A stretch of 64,000 nucleotides of DNA from Caulobacter sp. (GCA_030683005.1 JAUXMY010000042.1:124001-188000); one strand, 5' to 3'. Shown: positions 18,616-28,531, counted from the first letter of the stretch. Notes: a model not told the origin generated them from the letters alone. Numbers and translations: made by a program.

Positions 18616-19011
18616 TCAAACCAGAATGGCCGCGGCGACCATGCCGAGGCCGACAATGCTCACCAGCCAGGCCAGCGAGCGGATCTGCTTCACGCCAAGG
18701 GCGTAGAGCGGAACATAGAGCACGCGGGCCGCCAGGAAGATGGCCGCGCCCCAATGCGTCAGCATCCCGTTGCGGTCGGCCACATGGGCGATCAACACCG
18801 CGATGGCGAACAGCGGCAGGGTCTCGAAGAGATTGTCCTGCGCCCGTTTCAGCCGACCGGCTATCGCCGACAGCGGCGGCAGATCGGTCTCGTCCCGGGC
18901 TCCGGTGTTCCACTTCAGCCCGTATTGCCCGGTGCGGGCGACATCAAAGAGCAGGATCTGCACGAAGGCGAGGACAAGGGTCCAGGCCAGGATCTTGAGT
19001 TCCCACGTCAT
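18616..19011 (-). CDS. MAPEG family membrane protein
   Basis: A 131-residue protein with four hydrophobic helices, matching the membrane-associated eicosanoid/glutathione metabolism family. A polar loop with NTGARDETDLP and GRLKRAQDNLFETLPLFA between helices one and two is typical of bacterial MAPEG proteins. The physiological substrate is unknown. It sits between guaB and rsmB with short gaps (30 and 17 bp), so cotranscription is likely. Confidence 0.82.
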   Translation of the reverse strand: MTWELKILAWTLVLAFVQILLFDVARTGQYGLKWNTGARDETDLPPLSAIAGRLKRAQDNLFETLPLFAIAVLIAHVADRNGMLTHWGAAIFLAARVLYVPLYALGVKQIRSLAWLVSIVGLGMVAAAILV

Positions 19012-19041
19012 ATGTCGCCCCCCAGGCGTTGATTTCTCTCG

Positions 19042-20553
<1,512 letters not shown>

Positions 20554-20666
20554 TCAATGCCGGAGGCGGGTGAATTCCTCCCCCTGACCGCCGTTCATGG
20601 CAACCGGGAGCTCCGCGCCCCCCCTTTCGGGGCAACCGCGCGGCCGCCGCCTCAGGCATGGAGAGG

Positions 20667-20706
20667 CCAGGGGCGCGCCGGACCGACGAAGCCGGCGCGC
20701 CCCTGG
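20667..20706. promoter_or_regulatory. strong 15-bp GC hairpin between guaB and the coupled small ORF
   Basis: CCAGGGGCGCGCCGG (20667-20681) pairs perfectly with CCGGCGCGCCCCTGG (20692-20706) around a 10-nt loop. It lies 160 bp upstream of guaB and 27 bp upstream of the small ORF at 20734. No T run follows on either strand, so it is more likely a leader structure, protein site or repeat than a classical terminator. Confidence 0.5.
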
Positions 20707-20733
20707 CAATCCAGCATCCGAGGAGGGGACCGG

Positions 20734-20838
20734 ATGACCGACGAGGCCGAATCCGCCGCAAGGCCGCTGCCAAATCTCATCAACGCGCTGTCCGCGTTCG
20801 CCATCGGCCTGAACCTGCTCAGCGAGCGGGCGCGGTGA
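20734..20838 (+). CDS. small 34-aa protein, coupled to oxidoreductase gene
   Basis: A 34-residue ORF, MTDEAESAARPLPNLINALS followed by AFAIGLNLLSERAR. AGGAGGGG is well placed before its ATG, and its TGA overlaps the GTG of the next gene (GTGA). The C-terminal half is a plausible amphipathic helix. The strong ribosome binding site plus overlap favours a translated small protein or coupling leader. No family recognised. Confidence 0.5.
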   Translation: MTDEAESAARPLPNLINALSAFAIGLNLLSERAR

Positions 20839-21431
20839 GGATCCTGGCGGTCTGTTGTCATCCGTCCAGTGAGAGCTTCCACGCCAGCCTGCGGGCGGAA
20901 GTGCTCGGGCGCCTCGCCGCCGACGGGCATATGCTGACAGTGATCGACCTCTACGCGGAGGGGTTCGACCCGGTCCTGCGCGAGGCGGAGTGGCGCGACC
21001 AGCGGAGCCTCGGAATCAAGGCCGAGGTCATCGAGCGTCATATCGCCGAGCTGCGCAGCGCCGAGGCGCTGCTGCTGATCTACCCGACGTGGTGGTACGG
21101 CATGCCGGCGATGCTGAAAGGCTGGCTGGACCGCGTCTGGATCCCCGGCGTGGCCTTCGAGATCGAGGGCGGGCGCATCCGGCGGCACGTGCTGTCCAAC
21201 GTCCGTCAGTTCGCCGTGGTCACCACCCACGGCTCCCCCCACTGGTTCATCCGCTTCGTCATGGGCGAGCCCGGCCGCAAGCAGGTGGTGCGAGGCCTGA
21301 CCCGGCATCTGGCCAGGGGCTGCAGGGTAAGCTGGAACGCGCTCTACGGCGTCGATACGCGCGAGCCGGAGAGGCTTGAGGCCTGGTCCGAACGCACGGC
21401 GCGACGGCTGGGACGCTTCTTCGCCGGATAG
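20835..21431 (+). CDS. NAD(P)H dehydrogenase (quinone)-like flavodoxin-fold protein
   Basis: A 198-residue protein of the NQO1/KefF/MdaB type. The N-terminal FMN-binding segment begins RILAVCCHPSSESFHASL and the family motif LLLIYPTWWYGMPAMLKGWLDRV (about residues 77-99) is intact. Relatives perform two-electron reduction of quinones or xenobiotics. The GTG start at 20835 is set by the overlap with the small upstream ORF. Cofactor and substrate preference not determinable. Confidence 0.85.
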   Translation: MRILAVCCHPSSESFHASLRAEVLGRLAADGHMLTVIDLYAEGFDPVLREAEWRDQRSLGIKAEVIERHIAELRSAEALLLIYPTWWYGMPAMLKGWLDRVWIPGVAFEIEGGRIRRHVLSNVRQFAVVTTHGSPHWFIRFVMGEPGRKQVVRGLTRHLARGCRVSWNALYGVDTREPERLEAWSERTARRLGRFFAG

Positions 21432-21477
21432 GCGGCGGCGGCGCGCTCCTCTAGAGTCCCCGGCGGGGAGGACCACC

Positions 21478-22077
21478 ATGCACCATCCGGACATCCACAT
21501 CGCGCCCGCCGCCAGCGGGCCCGTCGAGCAGGACCCGGCGATCGCCGTCCTGATGCTGGCCTTCAGCACCGACGCGGCCATCCGCTACATGTTCCCGTCC
21601 GCGGGGGCCTATATCGCCGCCTTTCCCCGCATGGCCGCGGCCATGGGCGGCGCGGCGCTGGAGGCCGGCGCGGCCTTCGTCGCCGACGATCATGCCGCCG
21701 CCGCCCTGTGGCTGCCGCCGGGCCTCGCGCCCGACGGCGACGCCATCGCGGCCGTCGTGGGCGAGCACGCCCCGATGGAGCGGCTGGAAGTGCTGATGCA
21801 GGTCGGCGCGCTGATGGAAGAGTTCCATCCCAAGGAGCCGCACTGGTACCTGCCGATGATCGGCGTCGATCCCTCGCGGCAGGGACGGGGCTACGGCTCG
21901 GCGCTGCTGAAGGCGGCGCTGAAGCACTGCGACGCCGATGGCCTGCCGGCCTATCTGGAAAGCTCCAACCCGAGGAACGTCCCGCTCTACGAGCGCCACG
22001 GCTTCGAGGTGATCGGCGAAATCAAGCCCGGCGACCATCCGGGGATCACGCCGATGTACCGGGCGGCGCGGGGTTAG
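21478..22077 (+). CDS. GNAT family N-acetyltransferase
   Basis: A 199-residue GNAT protein. The acetyl-CoA site is IGVDPSRQGRGYGSALL (R/Q-x2-G-x-G/A type), followed by YLESSNPRNVPLYERHGFEV. GGAGGACC lies before the ATG at 21478. This subfamily is common in actinobacteria and alphaproteobacteria as a putative drug or small-molecule acetyltransferase; the acceptor is unknown. It follows the oxidoreductase by 46 bp on the same strand. Confidence 0.85.
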   Translation: MHHPDIHIAPAASGPVEQDPAIAVLMLAFSTDAAIRYMFPSAGAYIAAFPRMAAAMGGAALEAGAAFVADDHAAAALWLPPGLAPDGDAIAAVVGEHAPMERLEVLMQVGALMEEFHPKEPHWYLPMIGVDPSRQGRGYGSALLKAALKHCDADGLPAYLESSNPRNVPLYERHGFEVIGEIKPGDHPGITPMYRAARG

Positions 22078-22116
22078 GCGGCGAGGCGGCCACACAAGGC
22101 TAGTGACTAGGTTTCT

Positions 22117-22800
22117 CTAGCAGCCATGCTCTAGCTCAGCGATCAACTCGAGGGCGCGGGCGATGGGGACGCCCTTCATGAATCCGCTGTTGGGCTGGAC
22201 GACCAGATCCGGGATCGACTCTAGATCACCGCGCTCGGTGGGGCGCATCACCGGCACCGGCCGATCAAAGTGATAGCCTGACACGATAGCTACTAGCTTT
22301 GGCGTGCCGGCATTGTCGGCTGCGAAAATTGGCCCTCCGCTAAAGCCTTTGTTGTTCAAGGTATCGAAGAGAAAGATTACTTGGCCGTCCCGATGAATAG
22401 AGCCGCTGTAGATAGCGGATTTCACAAGCGGAATTGGCCAACGATGATCCGGTGGCCCACTTCCCTCTAATCCCAATGGAAAACCACAATACGCGACGGC
22501 TTGCCCGACAAAGATGTCAGGCGAGATAAACTCCTGTTCCAAGCCCAGGTTTCCCAGCTGTGGTGACGTGAGCACTGCAATGTCGTCGTGGTCGGCTAGC
22601 TTCAACCGACCAACCGAAATGGTGTCCCAACCGTCGTCAACACGGAACTGAATGTTCTCGTCTGCCTGAATCCCAGCCACAGCATGTCGAGCCGTCACGA
22701 GGTATCCAACGCCGTTCAAGCAAATCATGATCGCGCTTGCTGGCCCGTGCGCGTGCCGGATTCTTAGTGTTCGGGTGAGATAGCGGTTTTGCAGCAGCAT
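22117..22800 (-). CDS. trypsin-like serine peptidase, low-GC islet
   Basis: A 227-residue trypsin-fold protein with a complete apparent triad: His39 in YLVTARHAV, Asp73 in HDDIAVL and Ser154 in NNKGFSGGPIF. No signal peptide or PDZ domain is seen, so it would be cytoplasmic. Base composition is strikingly lower than in neighbours (26 G/C in the 60 bases 22321-22380) and codon use differs, indicating recent transfer. It sits alone between the GNAT gene and rlmE. Similar orphan peptidases occur in stress and defence contexts, but no partner gene is here. Confidence 0.78.
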   Translation of the reverse strand: MLLQNRYLTRTLRIRHAHGPASAIMICLNGVGYLVTARHAVAGIQADENIQFRVDDGWDTISVGRLKLADHDDIAVLTSPQLGNLGLEQEFISPDIFVGQAVAYCGFPLGLEGSGPPDHRWPIPLVKSAIYSGSIHRDGQVIFLFDTLNNKGFSGGPIFAADNAGTPKLVAIVSGYHFDRPVPVMRPTERGDLESIPDLVVQPNSGFMKGVPIARALELIAELEHGC

Positions 22801-22826
22801 GGCCGTTCTTCGAAGCTTGCCGCCCC

Positions 22827-23537
22827 CTACCCCCTGAACCCCGTCGCCACCAGGAACACCTCCGAGCTGTCCGCCCGGCTGGCCTTGGGCTTCACGTGCT
22901 GGACCTTGGCGAAGTGCTTTTTCAGGTCGCGGATGATCTGGGCCGTCTCGCCGCCCTGGAAGGCCTTGGCGACGAACGACCCGCCGGGTTTCAGCACGCT
23001 GATGGCGAACGCAGCCGCCAGCTCGATCAGCCCGACGATCCGCAGATGGTCGGTCTCGCGGTGGCCCACGGTGTTGGGGGCCATGTCCGACAGCACCAGG
23101 TCCGGCTGACCGCCCAGCATCTCCATCAACAGCGGACCGGCCGCCGGATCGGTGAAGTCCATCTGCACCATCTCGGCGGGCGGCAGGGGATCGACCGGCA
23201 GCAGGTCGATGCCGATCACCCGGCCCGCGCCACGCTGGAGGGCGATCTGCACCCAGCCGCCCGGCGCGCAGCCCAGGTCGATGACCTTCGTGCCCTTGCG
23301 GATCAACTTGAAGCGGTCGTCGATCTCCGAGAGCTTGAAGGCCGCGCGGCTGCGATAACCCTGCGCCCGCGCCTCGGCCGAGAACGGGTCGTTGATCTGG
23401 CGTTCCAGCCAGGCCTGCGAGGACGGCCGGCGGCCTTTGGCGGTCTTCAGCCGGGCCGGCTTGCCGCGGCCGACGCCGTCGTTGCCGCCGGTGGGCGGAC
23501 GGACCATGCGGCGTTTGGGGGGCTCTTCGTCACTCAT
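22827..23537 (-). CDS. rlmE: 23S rRNA 2'-O-methyltransferase RlmE (FtsJ)
   Basis: 236 residues. SAM-binding motif VIDLGCAPGGWVQIAL, then LVLSDMAPNTVGHRETDH, and the catalytic Lys region GGSFVAKAFQGGE match FtsJ/RlmE, which methylates U2552 of 23S rRNA. A basic N-terminal extension of about 45 residues (KRRMVRPPTGGNDG) is common in alphaproteobacteria. Its ATG overlaps the stop of the upstream ppx-type gene (23534-23537). Confidence 0.93.
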   Translation of the reverse strand: MSDEEPPKRRMVRPPTGGNDGVGRGKPARLKTAKGRRPSSQAWLERQINDPFSAEARAQGYRSRAAFKLSEIDDRFKLIRKGTKVIDLGCAPGGWVQIALQRGAGRVIGIDLLPVDPLPPAEMVQMDFTDPAAGPLLMEMLGGQPDLVLSDMAPNTVGHRETDHLRIVGLIELAAAFAISVLKPGGSFVAKAFQGGETAQIIRDLKKHFAKVQHVKPKASRADSSEVFLVATGFRG

Positions 23538-24646
23538 GCCGCCGCTCCTGCCAGACGCGGGCCGCCGGAGCGATGTTTTCTTCGCCGGCGCGGCTGGCGA
23601 TCACTCATCAGACTCAGCAGCAGCCCTTCGCGCAGACCTCGATCGGCGACCCGCACACGCGGGCATGGCCAGAGCTCCTGCACCGCCTGAAGGATGGCGG
23701 CGCCGGCCAGCACCAGGTCGGCGCGGTCGGGTCCGATGCAGGGCTGCGCGGCCCGCTGCGCCGGCGTCCAGGCCAGCAGCTTGTCGATGGTCGCCGCGCA
23801 GTCCGCCTGGGTCATCCACAGCCCGTCGACCCGGTTGCGGTCATAGCGCGGCAGGTCCAGATGCAGCCCCGCCAGGCTGGTGATGGCGCCGGAGGTGCCG
23901 ACCAGGTGGGCGCGCCCCTCCGCGAAGGTCTGCCGCAGCGGTTCGGCGTGCGGAAACGCTTCGATCCGCGCCTTGACGGTGTCGACCATGGCCCGGAACC
24001 AGGTCTCGACCGATCCGTGGCTCTCGGGGAACTGTTCGGCCAGTGTGACAACCCCGATCGGCACCGACAGCCAGGCCCTGATCGGCAGCCGCCAGGGCGC
24101 GAACTGGCGCGGGCGGGCGTCGAGCCCCTCCCCTTTCAGGTCGACCCAGCTGAACTCGGTCGATCCGCCGCCCACGTCGACGACCAGCGCCGCGTCGGAC
24201 GACCGGTCGAGCAGGTTCAGGCAGCCGGCGACCGACAGCTGGGCCTCTTCCTTCGGGGTGATGACCTGCAGCCTCAGCCCCGTCTCGGCGGCGACACGGG
24301 CGATGAAGGCCGGGCCGTTGCCGGCCTGGCGGCAGGCCTGGGTGGCGATGGCCTTGATGCGCACGCAGTTGCGGCGGCGAATTTTCTCGGCGCAGATGCT
24401 CAGGGCCGCCAGGGCGCGCTCCATGGCCGCCTCGGACATCTGGCCGCTCGCCGAAAGCCCCTCGCCCAGCCGCACGATCCGGGAATAGGCCTCGACCACG
24501 CGAAAGCCGCCCGGCGTCGGGGTGGCGACCAGCAGCCTGCAGTTGTTGGTGCCCAGATCGAGGGCGGCGTACGTCGGCGGTGATCCGCCCGACGACCTTC
24601 GACGGCCCTCACCCGAGCCGTTTTGCGCTTGATGCGCCTCCGACAT
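23534..24646 (-). CDS. Ppx/GppA phosphatase family protein
   Basis: About 370 residues of the exopolyphosphatase/pppGpp phosphatase family. The ASKHA N-terminal phosphate loop is AALDLGTNNCRLLVA, the second is VVDVGGGSTEFSWV; adenosine-side elements include GTSGAITSLAG. The protein would act on polyphosphate or guanosine pentaphosphate. The ATG at 24646 (MSEAHQ) is chosen over a 29-residue longer frame. It is cotranscribed with rlmE, a pairing common in Caulobacterales. Confidence 0.88.
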   Translation of the reverse strand: MSEAHQAQNGSGEGRRRSSGGSPPTYAALDLGTNNCRLLVATPTPGGFRVVEAYSRIVRLGEGLSASGQMSEAAMERALAALSICAEKIRRRNCVRIKAIATQACRQAGNGPAFIARVAAETGLRLQVITPKEEAQLSVAGCLNLLDRSSDAALVVDVGGGSTEFSWVDLKGEGLDARPRQFAPWRLPIRAWLSVPIGVVTLAEQFPESHGSVETWFRAMVDTVKARIEAFPHAEPLRQTFAEGRAHLVGTSGAITSLAGLHLDLPRYDRNRVDGLWMTQADCAATIDKLLAWTPAQRAAQPCIGPDRADLVLAGAAILQAVQELWPCPRVRVADRGLREGLLLSLMSDRQPRRRRKHRSGGPRLAGAAA

Positions 24647-24806
24647 GGTTTCAGCCCTGTCTGCGCAGGCGCCGGGAGGGGCGCCTCGTTTCACCGGCGA
24701 CTGTAGCGGCGGCTTTCGCGTGGCGGAAGGCATTGACTTGCCTCCGGCGACTGAGGACTTACGTTCATATTCCAGTCAGGCCCGCGGGCTTAGAGTCCGT
24801 ACTGTT

Positions 24807-25136
24807 ATGCAGACCAGAAACGCCAAATTCGCGATCGGCCAGGTGGTCAGGCACCGGCACTTCCCGTTCCGGGGGGTGATCTTCGACGTCGACCCGACCT
24901 TCGCCAACACCGAGGAGTGGTGGGAGTCGATCCCCGAGGAGATCCGGCCGCGCAAGGACCAGCCCTTCTATCACCTTCTGGCCGAGAACAACGAGAACAC
25001 CTACGTCGCCTATGTTTCCGAGCAGAACCTGCTGCCGGACGACACGGGCGAACCGGTGGGCCACCCGCACACGGCGCTGATCTTCGACGGCTTCGAGGAT
25101 GGCCACTACAACATGAAGCCGCGCGTCTCTCACTGA
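24807..25136 (+). CDS. hspQ: heat shock protein HspQ
   Basis: A 109-residue protein of the HspQ/YccV hemimethylated-DNA-binding fold: KFAIGQVVRHRHFPFRGVIFDVDP, then QPFYHLLAENNENTYVAYVSEQNL. In E. coli HspQ is an adaptor or substrate of the Lon protease and influences DnaA stability. The ATG at 24807 is used because the upstream in-frame sequence is not family-like. Divergent from the ppx-type gene with a 160-bp shared upstream region. Confidence 0.9.
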   Translation: MQTRNAKFAIGQVVRHRHFPFRGVIFDVDPTFANTEEWWESIPEEIRPRKDQPFYHLLAENNENTYVAYVSEQNLLPDDTGEPVGHPHTALIFDGFEDGHYNMKPRVSH

Positions 25137-25141
25137 GGCGG

Positions 25142-25258
25142 TGCGTCCTTCGCGACGCTCGCAAAGCGCTCGCTCCCCAGGATGACGGGCTCAGTGGAAC
25201 GCTACCACCATCGTCATGGTGAGGAGCCGGCTCTTGGGACGGCGTCGCGAACCACGCA
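25142..25258. repeat. dispersed inverted-repeat element, copy 1
   Basis: Ends TGCGTCCTTCGCGACGC and GCGTCGCGAACCACGCA are nearly inverted copies. The interior (GTCATGGTGAGGAGC) matches the copy at 30226-30340 almost base for base. No ORF is supported. It lies just after hspQ and before phhA. Confidence 0.75.
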
Positions 25259-25335
25259 AGATTGTTTCGTCAGAAACCACTTTGACGCCTGCCTTAGACC
25301 GGAAATTTCCGCGAAGCAGGCGCATTGTCCCCCTC

Positions 25336-26208
25336 ATGAGCGCAGACGGCTTTCACGGCGGTCCGCCCCCCGGCGCGGCGGCGGACTGGACCATCGACCA
25401 GAACTGGGACGCCTACACCGCCGAGGAGCACGCGGTCTGGGACACCCTGTACGCCCGTCAGGCGGCGCTGTTGCCGGGCCGGGCCTGCGACGCCTTCCTG
25501 CGCGGGCTGGACGCGCTGAACCTGCACCGCGGCGGCATTCCCGACTTTCGCCAGATCAACGCCGACCTTGAACGCCTCACCGGCTGGACGGTGGTCGCCG
25601 TGCCCGGTCTGGTGCCGGATGACGTCTTCTTCGAGCACCTGGCCAACCGCCGGTTCGTCTCCGGCCAGTTCATCCGCAAGGCCGACCAGCTCGACTACCT
25701 GCAGGAGCCGGACATCTTCCACGACGTGTTCGGCCATGTCCCCATGCTGACCGACCCGGTCTTCGCCGACTACATGCAGGCCTATGGCGAGGGCGGCCGC
25801 CGGGCCATGGGGCGCGGCCAGCTGCACAATCTGGCCCGCCTGTACTGGTATACGGTGGAGTTCGGCCTGCTGGACACGCCGCAGGGCCTGCGGATTTACG
25901 GCGCCGGCATCGTCTCCTCGCGCGCCGAATCGATCTTCGCCCTCGACGATCCCTCCCCCAACCGCCTGGGCTTCGATCTGGAGCGGACGATGCGGACGCC
26001 CTACCGGATCGACGACTTCCAGCAGGTCTATTTCGTCATCCCGTCGCTGCAGGCGCTGCTCGACGCGACGCTGCAGGACTTCGCGCCGATCTACGCCCGG
26101 CTGGACGGCGCCGCCGATATCGCCATCGACGCCATCCTGCCGACGGACCGCGTGCTCACCCGGGGCACTCAGGCCTACGCGGCGGCGGGTGGGCGGCTGG
26201 GCGGGTAA
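25336..26208 (+). CDS. phhA: phenylalanine 4-monooxygenase
   Basis: A 290-residue bacterial-type aromatic amino acid hydroxylase converting phenylalanine to tyrosine with tetrahydrobiopterin and O2. The iron site is the two-His-one-Glu triad: HDVFGHVP (both His) and Glu in YWYTVEFGL; the substrate region with PDFRQINADLERLTGW and GAGIVSSRAES is present. It lacks the regulatory ACT domain of animal enzymes, as expected. The start at 25336 (MSADGFHG) lies after repeat copy 1. No PhhB dehydratase gene is adjacent. Confidence 0.93.
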   Translation: MSADGFHGGPPPGAAADWTIDQNWDAYTAEEHAVWDTLYARQAALLPGRACDAFLRGLDALNLHRGGIPDFRQINADLERLTGWTVVAVPGLVPDDVFFEHLANRRFVSGQFIRKADQLDYLQEPDIFHDVFGHVPMLTDPVFADYMQAYGEGGRRAMGRGQLHNLARLYWYTVEFGLLDTPQGLRIYGAGIVSSRAESIFALDDPSPNRLGFDLERTMRTPYRIDDFQQVYFVIPSLQALLDATLQDFAPIYARLDGAADIAIDAILPTDRVLTRGTQAYAAAGGRLGG

Positions 26209-26218
26209 CTCCTCTCCG

Positions 26219-26260
26219 CCGTCATCGTCGGACTTGTTCCGACGACCCATGCCTGGTGCG
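26219..26260. repeat. short palindromic intergenic repeat
   Basis: CGTCGGA (26226-26232) pairs with TCCGACG (26238-26244) within the phrase CGTCATCGTCGGACTTGTTC. It resembles a common type of palindromic repeat placed just after stops in Caulobacteraceae. It may act as a transcript-end hairpin for phhA. Confidence 0.45.
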
Positions 26261-26272
26261 TCAGCCGGCCTT

Positions 26273-26382
26273 CTGCGTGCTTCCGACACGCGCTCTTCGA
26301 GCGCTGCTCAGCATGACTATGGAGGGTAGCCGTCCAACCTAGTCATCCTGAGCAGCCGCGCAGCGGCGTGTCGAAGGACGCA
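26273..26382. repeat. dispersed inverted-repeat element, copy 2 (diverged)
   Basis: Terminal arms TGCGTGCTTCCGACACGC and GCGTGTCGAAGGACGCA are near-perfect inverted copies, and internal arms CTGCTCAGCATGACTA and TAGTCATCCTGAGCAG also pair. It has the same TGCGT...ACGCA ends as copies 1 and 3 but a different centre. It separates the convergent phhA and acyltransferase genes. Confidence 0.7.
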
Positions 26383-26407
26383 GGGCGACCGCGGCATCCC
26401 TGAGGCC

Positions 26408-27586
26408 CTACGAAGCCCGCGAGGGTGACGGGTTTGATTTCAACCCGAACACCAGCCGCAGCACGGCCACCCGACTCACCACCGCATAGGTCGCGAAACA
26501 GGCCGCGAAAGTGATGGCGATCAGCAGCGCCGCCTCCAGCGCCTGGTTCAGGCCCACCGCGGCCAGGTGATGGCCGGCGACGACAATCACCGTCTGGTGG
26601 ACGATATAGAAGGGGAACACCGCCAACGTCAGCCAGGTCAGAACCGGCCCGCCCCGCGTCAGGTGCTTGGCCCCGAAGCCCAGCACGGCCAGGATCGCGC
26701 ACCACTGGTCGAACGCGTAGACGCCGCGCATGGCCAGCTTCAGCAGTTCGGGCGGGACGGCGTCCTCGCCCCGGTACACCCAGGCATAGGTGGCGAAAGC
26801 CGCCCAGGCGCCGAGCGCCAGCACAAGGGCCGACCAACGCATCCGGATGGTCGCCTCCCGAAAGGCGTCGCTGCGCGCGATCAGGAATCCCAGCAGGAAG
26901 GCCGCGAAGCTGACCGCGTGATTGTACCAGTCGTCGACCAGGGCGTGGGTGACCTCGAACATCGGCAGAAGGACGACCCGGCAGAGCGCCAGATAGATGA
27001 TCGGCGCCAGCAGCAGGACCCAGCTGTTCAGCCCCTCTCCCAGCCGGTCGCCGAGACTGACCAGAGGCTTGCGCGCGACGCCGATCAGGATCGCCAAAAC
27101 CATCGTATAGACAAAGAGATAGGCCACAAACCACATGTGATTCCATGTGGGCGTGATCAGGCAACCGTCGGCGTCGCACCAGCCGCCGGACGCCGTGGCG
27201 TAGCGCGCGTAGAAGTCCAGGAACGACCCGCTGAACCCGGCCTGCTCGACCACCTCGTAGTAGCTCTGGGGCGGCACGATCACGAAGATCGCGAAGACAA
27301 GCGGCGGCAGCAGCCGCCAGGCCCGCTGGCTCGCCAGACTTCCAGCGCTGATCTTGTCGGCCATGAACCGCGTCGCCGCGCCGGAGACCAGGAACAGCAG
27401 GGTGAGCCGCCAGGGGTTGGTCAGCTGCATCACAGGTTCGAGCCATTCCACCGGCCGGGGGCTCTTCACGTGCCAGTCCCAGGGCACGTAGAACATGCCG
27501 ACGTGGTAGAGGATCAGCAGGAAGAAGGCGCCGACGCGGATCCAGTCGAGGTCGTGGCGGCGGTCGGGGGAAACGGTGGACGTCAC
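26408..27586 (-). CDS. acyltransferase family membrane protein (acyltransferase_3/OpgC-like)
   Basis: About 392 residues with ten or so membrane helices. The first is DLDWIRVGAFFLLILYHVGMF, the family's conserved N-terminal helix with Asp/Arg/His; the second block NPWRLTLLFLVSGAATRFM matches the SG motif. Such proteins acylate membrane glycans or periplasmic glucans. The GTG at 27586 is the most likely start because the longer frame is Arg/Pro-rich shadow sequence. It is divergent from a membrane LytTR protein, a pairing that suggests local control. Confidence 0.82.
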   Translation of the reverse strand: MTSTVSPDRRHDLDWIRVGAFFLLILYHVGMFYVPWDWHVKSPRPVEWLEPVMQLTNPWRLTLLFLVSGAATRFMADKISAGSLASQRAWRLLPPLVFAIFVIVPPQSYYEVVEQAGFSGSFLDFYARYATASGGWCDADGCLITPTWNHMWFVAYLFVYTMVLAILIGVARKPLVSLGDRLGEGLNSWVLLLAPIIYLALCRVVLLPMFEVTHALVDDWYNHAVSFAAFLLGFLIARSDAFREATIRMRWSALVLALGAWAAFATYAWVYRGEDAVPPELLKLAMRGVYAFDQWCAILAVLGFGAKHLTRGGPVLTWLTLAVFPFYIVHQTVIVVAGHHLAAVGLNQALEAALLIAITFAACFATYAVVSRVAVLRLVFGLKSNPSPSRAS

Positions 27587-27619
27587 GGTCAGGCTCGCGA
27601 GGATTGAGGTTGTCCCTGA

Positions 27620-28531
27620 ATGGCGAAGCGGCCCCGCCTTGCGCCACCGCCTCGCCACGCCCGGCCCCGGGCCGGTGACGAACGGCGGCCGCCGGTGACG
27701 AGCGGCGCGGACACGGGGACGAACGGCGCGCCCTCCCGGCGGAGAGTCTTCCTGCGCGGCGCGGCGGTCTACGCCTCCGTCGTTCTGGTCGTCACCCTGA
27801 TCAACGTCATGAGTCTCCAGCACGAGATGCCGGAACTGGCCTGGTGGAAGCCCTGGACCTGGGAAGGCAGCAGCCTTCTGATCATCCTGACCATCCTCTG
27901 GCTACCCTGGCTGACCCTGCAGGCGGGGCCGGTCGAAGCCTGGCGCCGTCCGCGCACCTGGATGATCCACCTGGGCGGCATGCTGGCCTGGTCGATCCTG
28001 CACGTCGGCGGGTTCCTGATCCTGCGCCACGGCGTCTATGCCCTGGCGGGCGAGGCCTACAACTACGGTGATCTGGACGAGAAGTTCCTCTACGAGGCGC
28101 GCAAGGACATCCTCAGCTACACGATGGCCGTGGCCACCTTCTGGGTGGCCGGCCGCATGGTGTTCGCGCCGCAGGCGGGATCCGCCGCCCCGCCGCCCCT
28201 GCCCGCGACCTTCGACATTCGCGATGGTGGCAGGGTCATCCGCGTTCCGGCGGCGGACATCCTCGCCGTCGCCTCGGCCGGCAACTATGTCGAGGTCCAT
28301 CTGGCGGATGGTCGCAAACCGCTGATGCGCTCGGCGCTCAGCGCCGTGGAAGCGGATCTGGCGGACAAGGGCTTCGTTCGCACCCACCGGTCCTGGCTGG
28401 TCAACGCCGCGCGCGTGACCGGGCTGAAGCCGGAGGGATCCGGCGACTGGACCGTCGAGCTCGGCGCTCTGGAAGCGCCGCTCTCACGGCGCTTTCCCGA
28501 CGCGCTGGCAAGGCTGCGCGGCGGTGGCTGA
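27620..28531 (+). CDS. membrane-anchored LytTR DNA-binding regulator
   Basis: Up to 303 residues. Four hydrophobic helices (about 50-165) are followed by a linker and a LytTR domain (about 205-300) with VPAADILAVASAGNYVEVHL, MRSALSAVEADL and FVRTHRSWLVNAARV. LytTR domains bind DNA through beta-strands; here the sensor is membrane-integral and no receiver domain is present. The first 25 residues are Arg/Pro rich, so GTG 27695 is an alternative start. Likely regulates the divergent acyltransferase gene, itself or both. Confidence 0.85.
   Translation: MAKRPRLAPPPRHARPRAGDERRPPVTSGADTGTNGAPSRRRVFLRGAAVYASVVLVVTLINVMSLQHEMPELAWWKPWTWEGSSLLIILTILWLPWLTLQAGPVEAWRRPRTWMIHLGGMLAWSILHVGGFLILRHGVYALAGEAYNYGDLDEKFLYEARKDILSYTMAVATFWVAGRMVFAPQAGSAAPPPLPATFDIRDGGRVIRVPAADILAVASAGNYVEVHLADGRKPLMRSALSAVEADLADKGFVRTHRSWLVNAARVTGLKPEGSGDWTVELGALEAPLSRRFPDALARLRGGG

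Noticed and set aside
24730-24780. Heat-shock sigma-32-like promoter upstream of hspQ (TTGACTTGCC ... TTCATATTCC)
   Set aside because: The elements only loosely match and the spacing could not be confirmed by eye. It is plausible from gene function alone, which is not enough.
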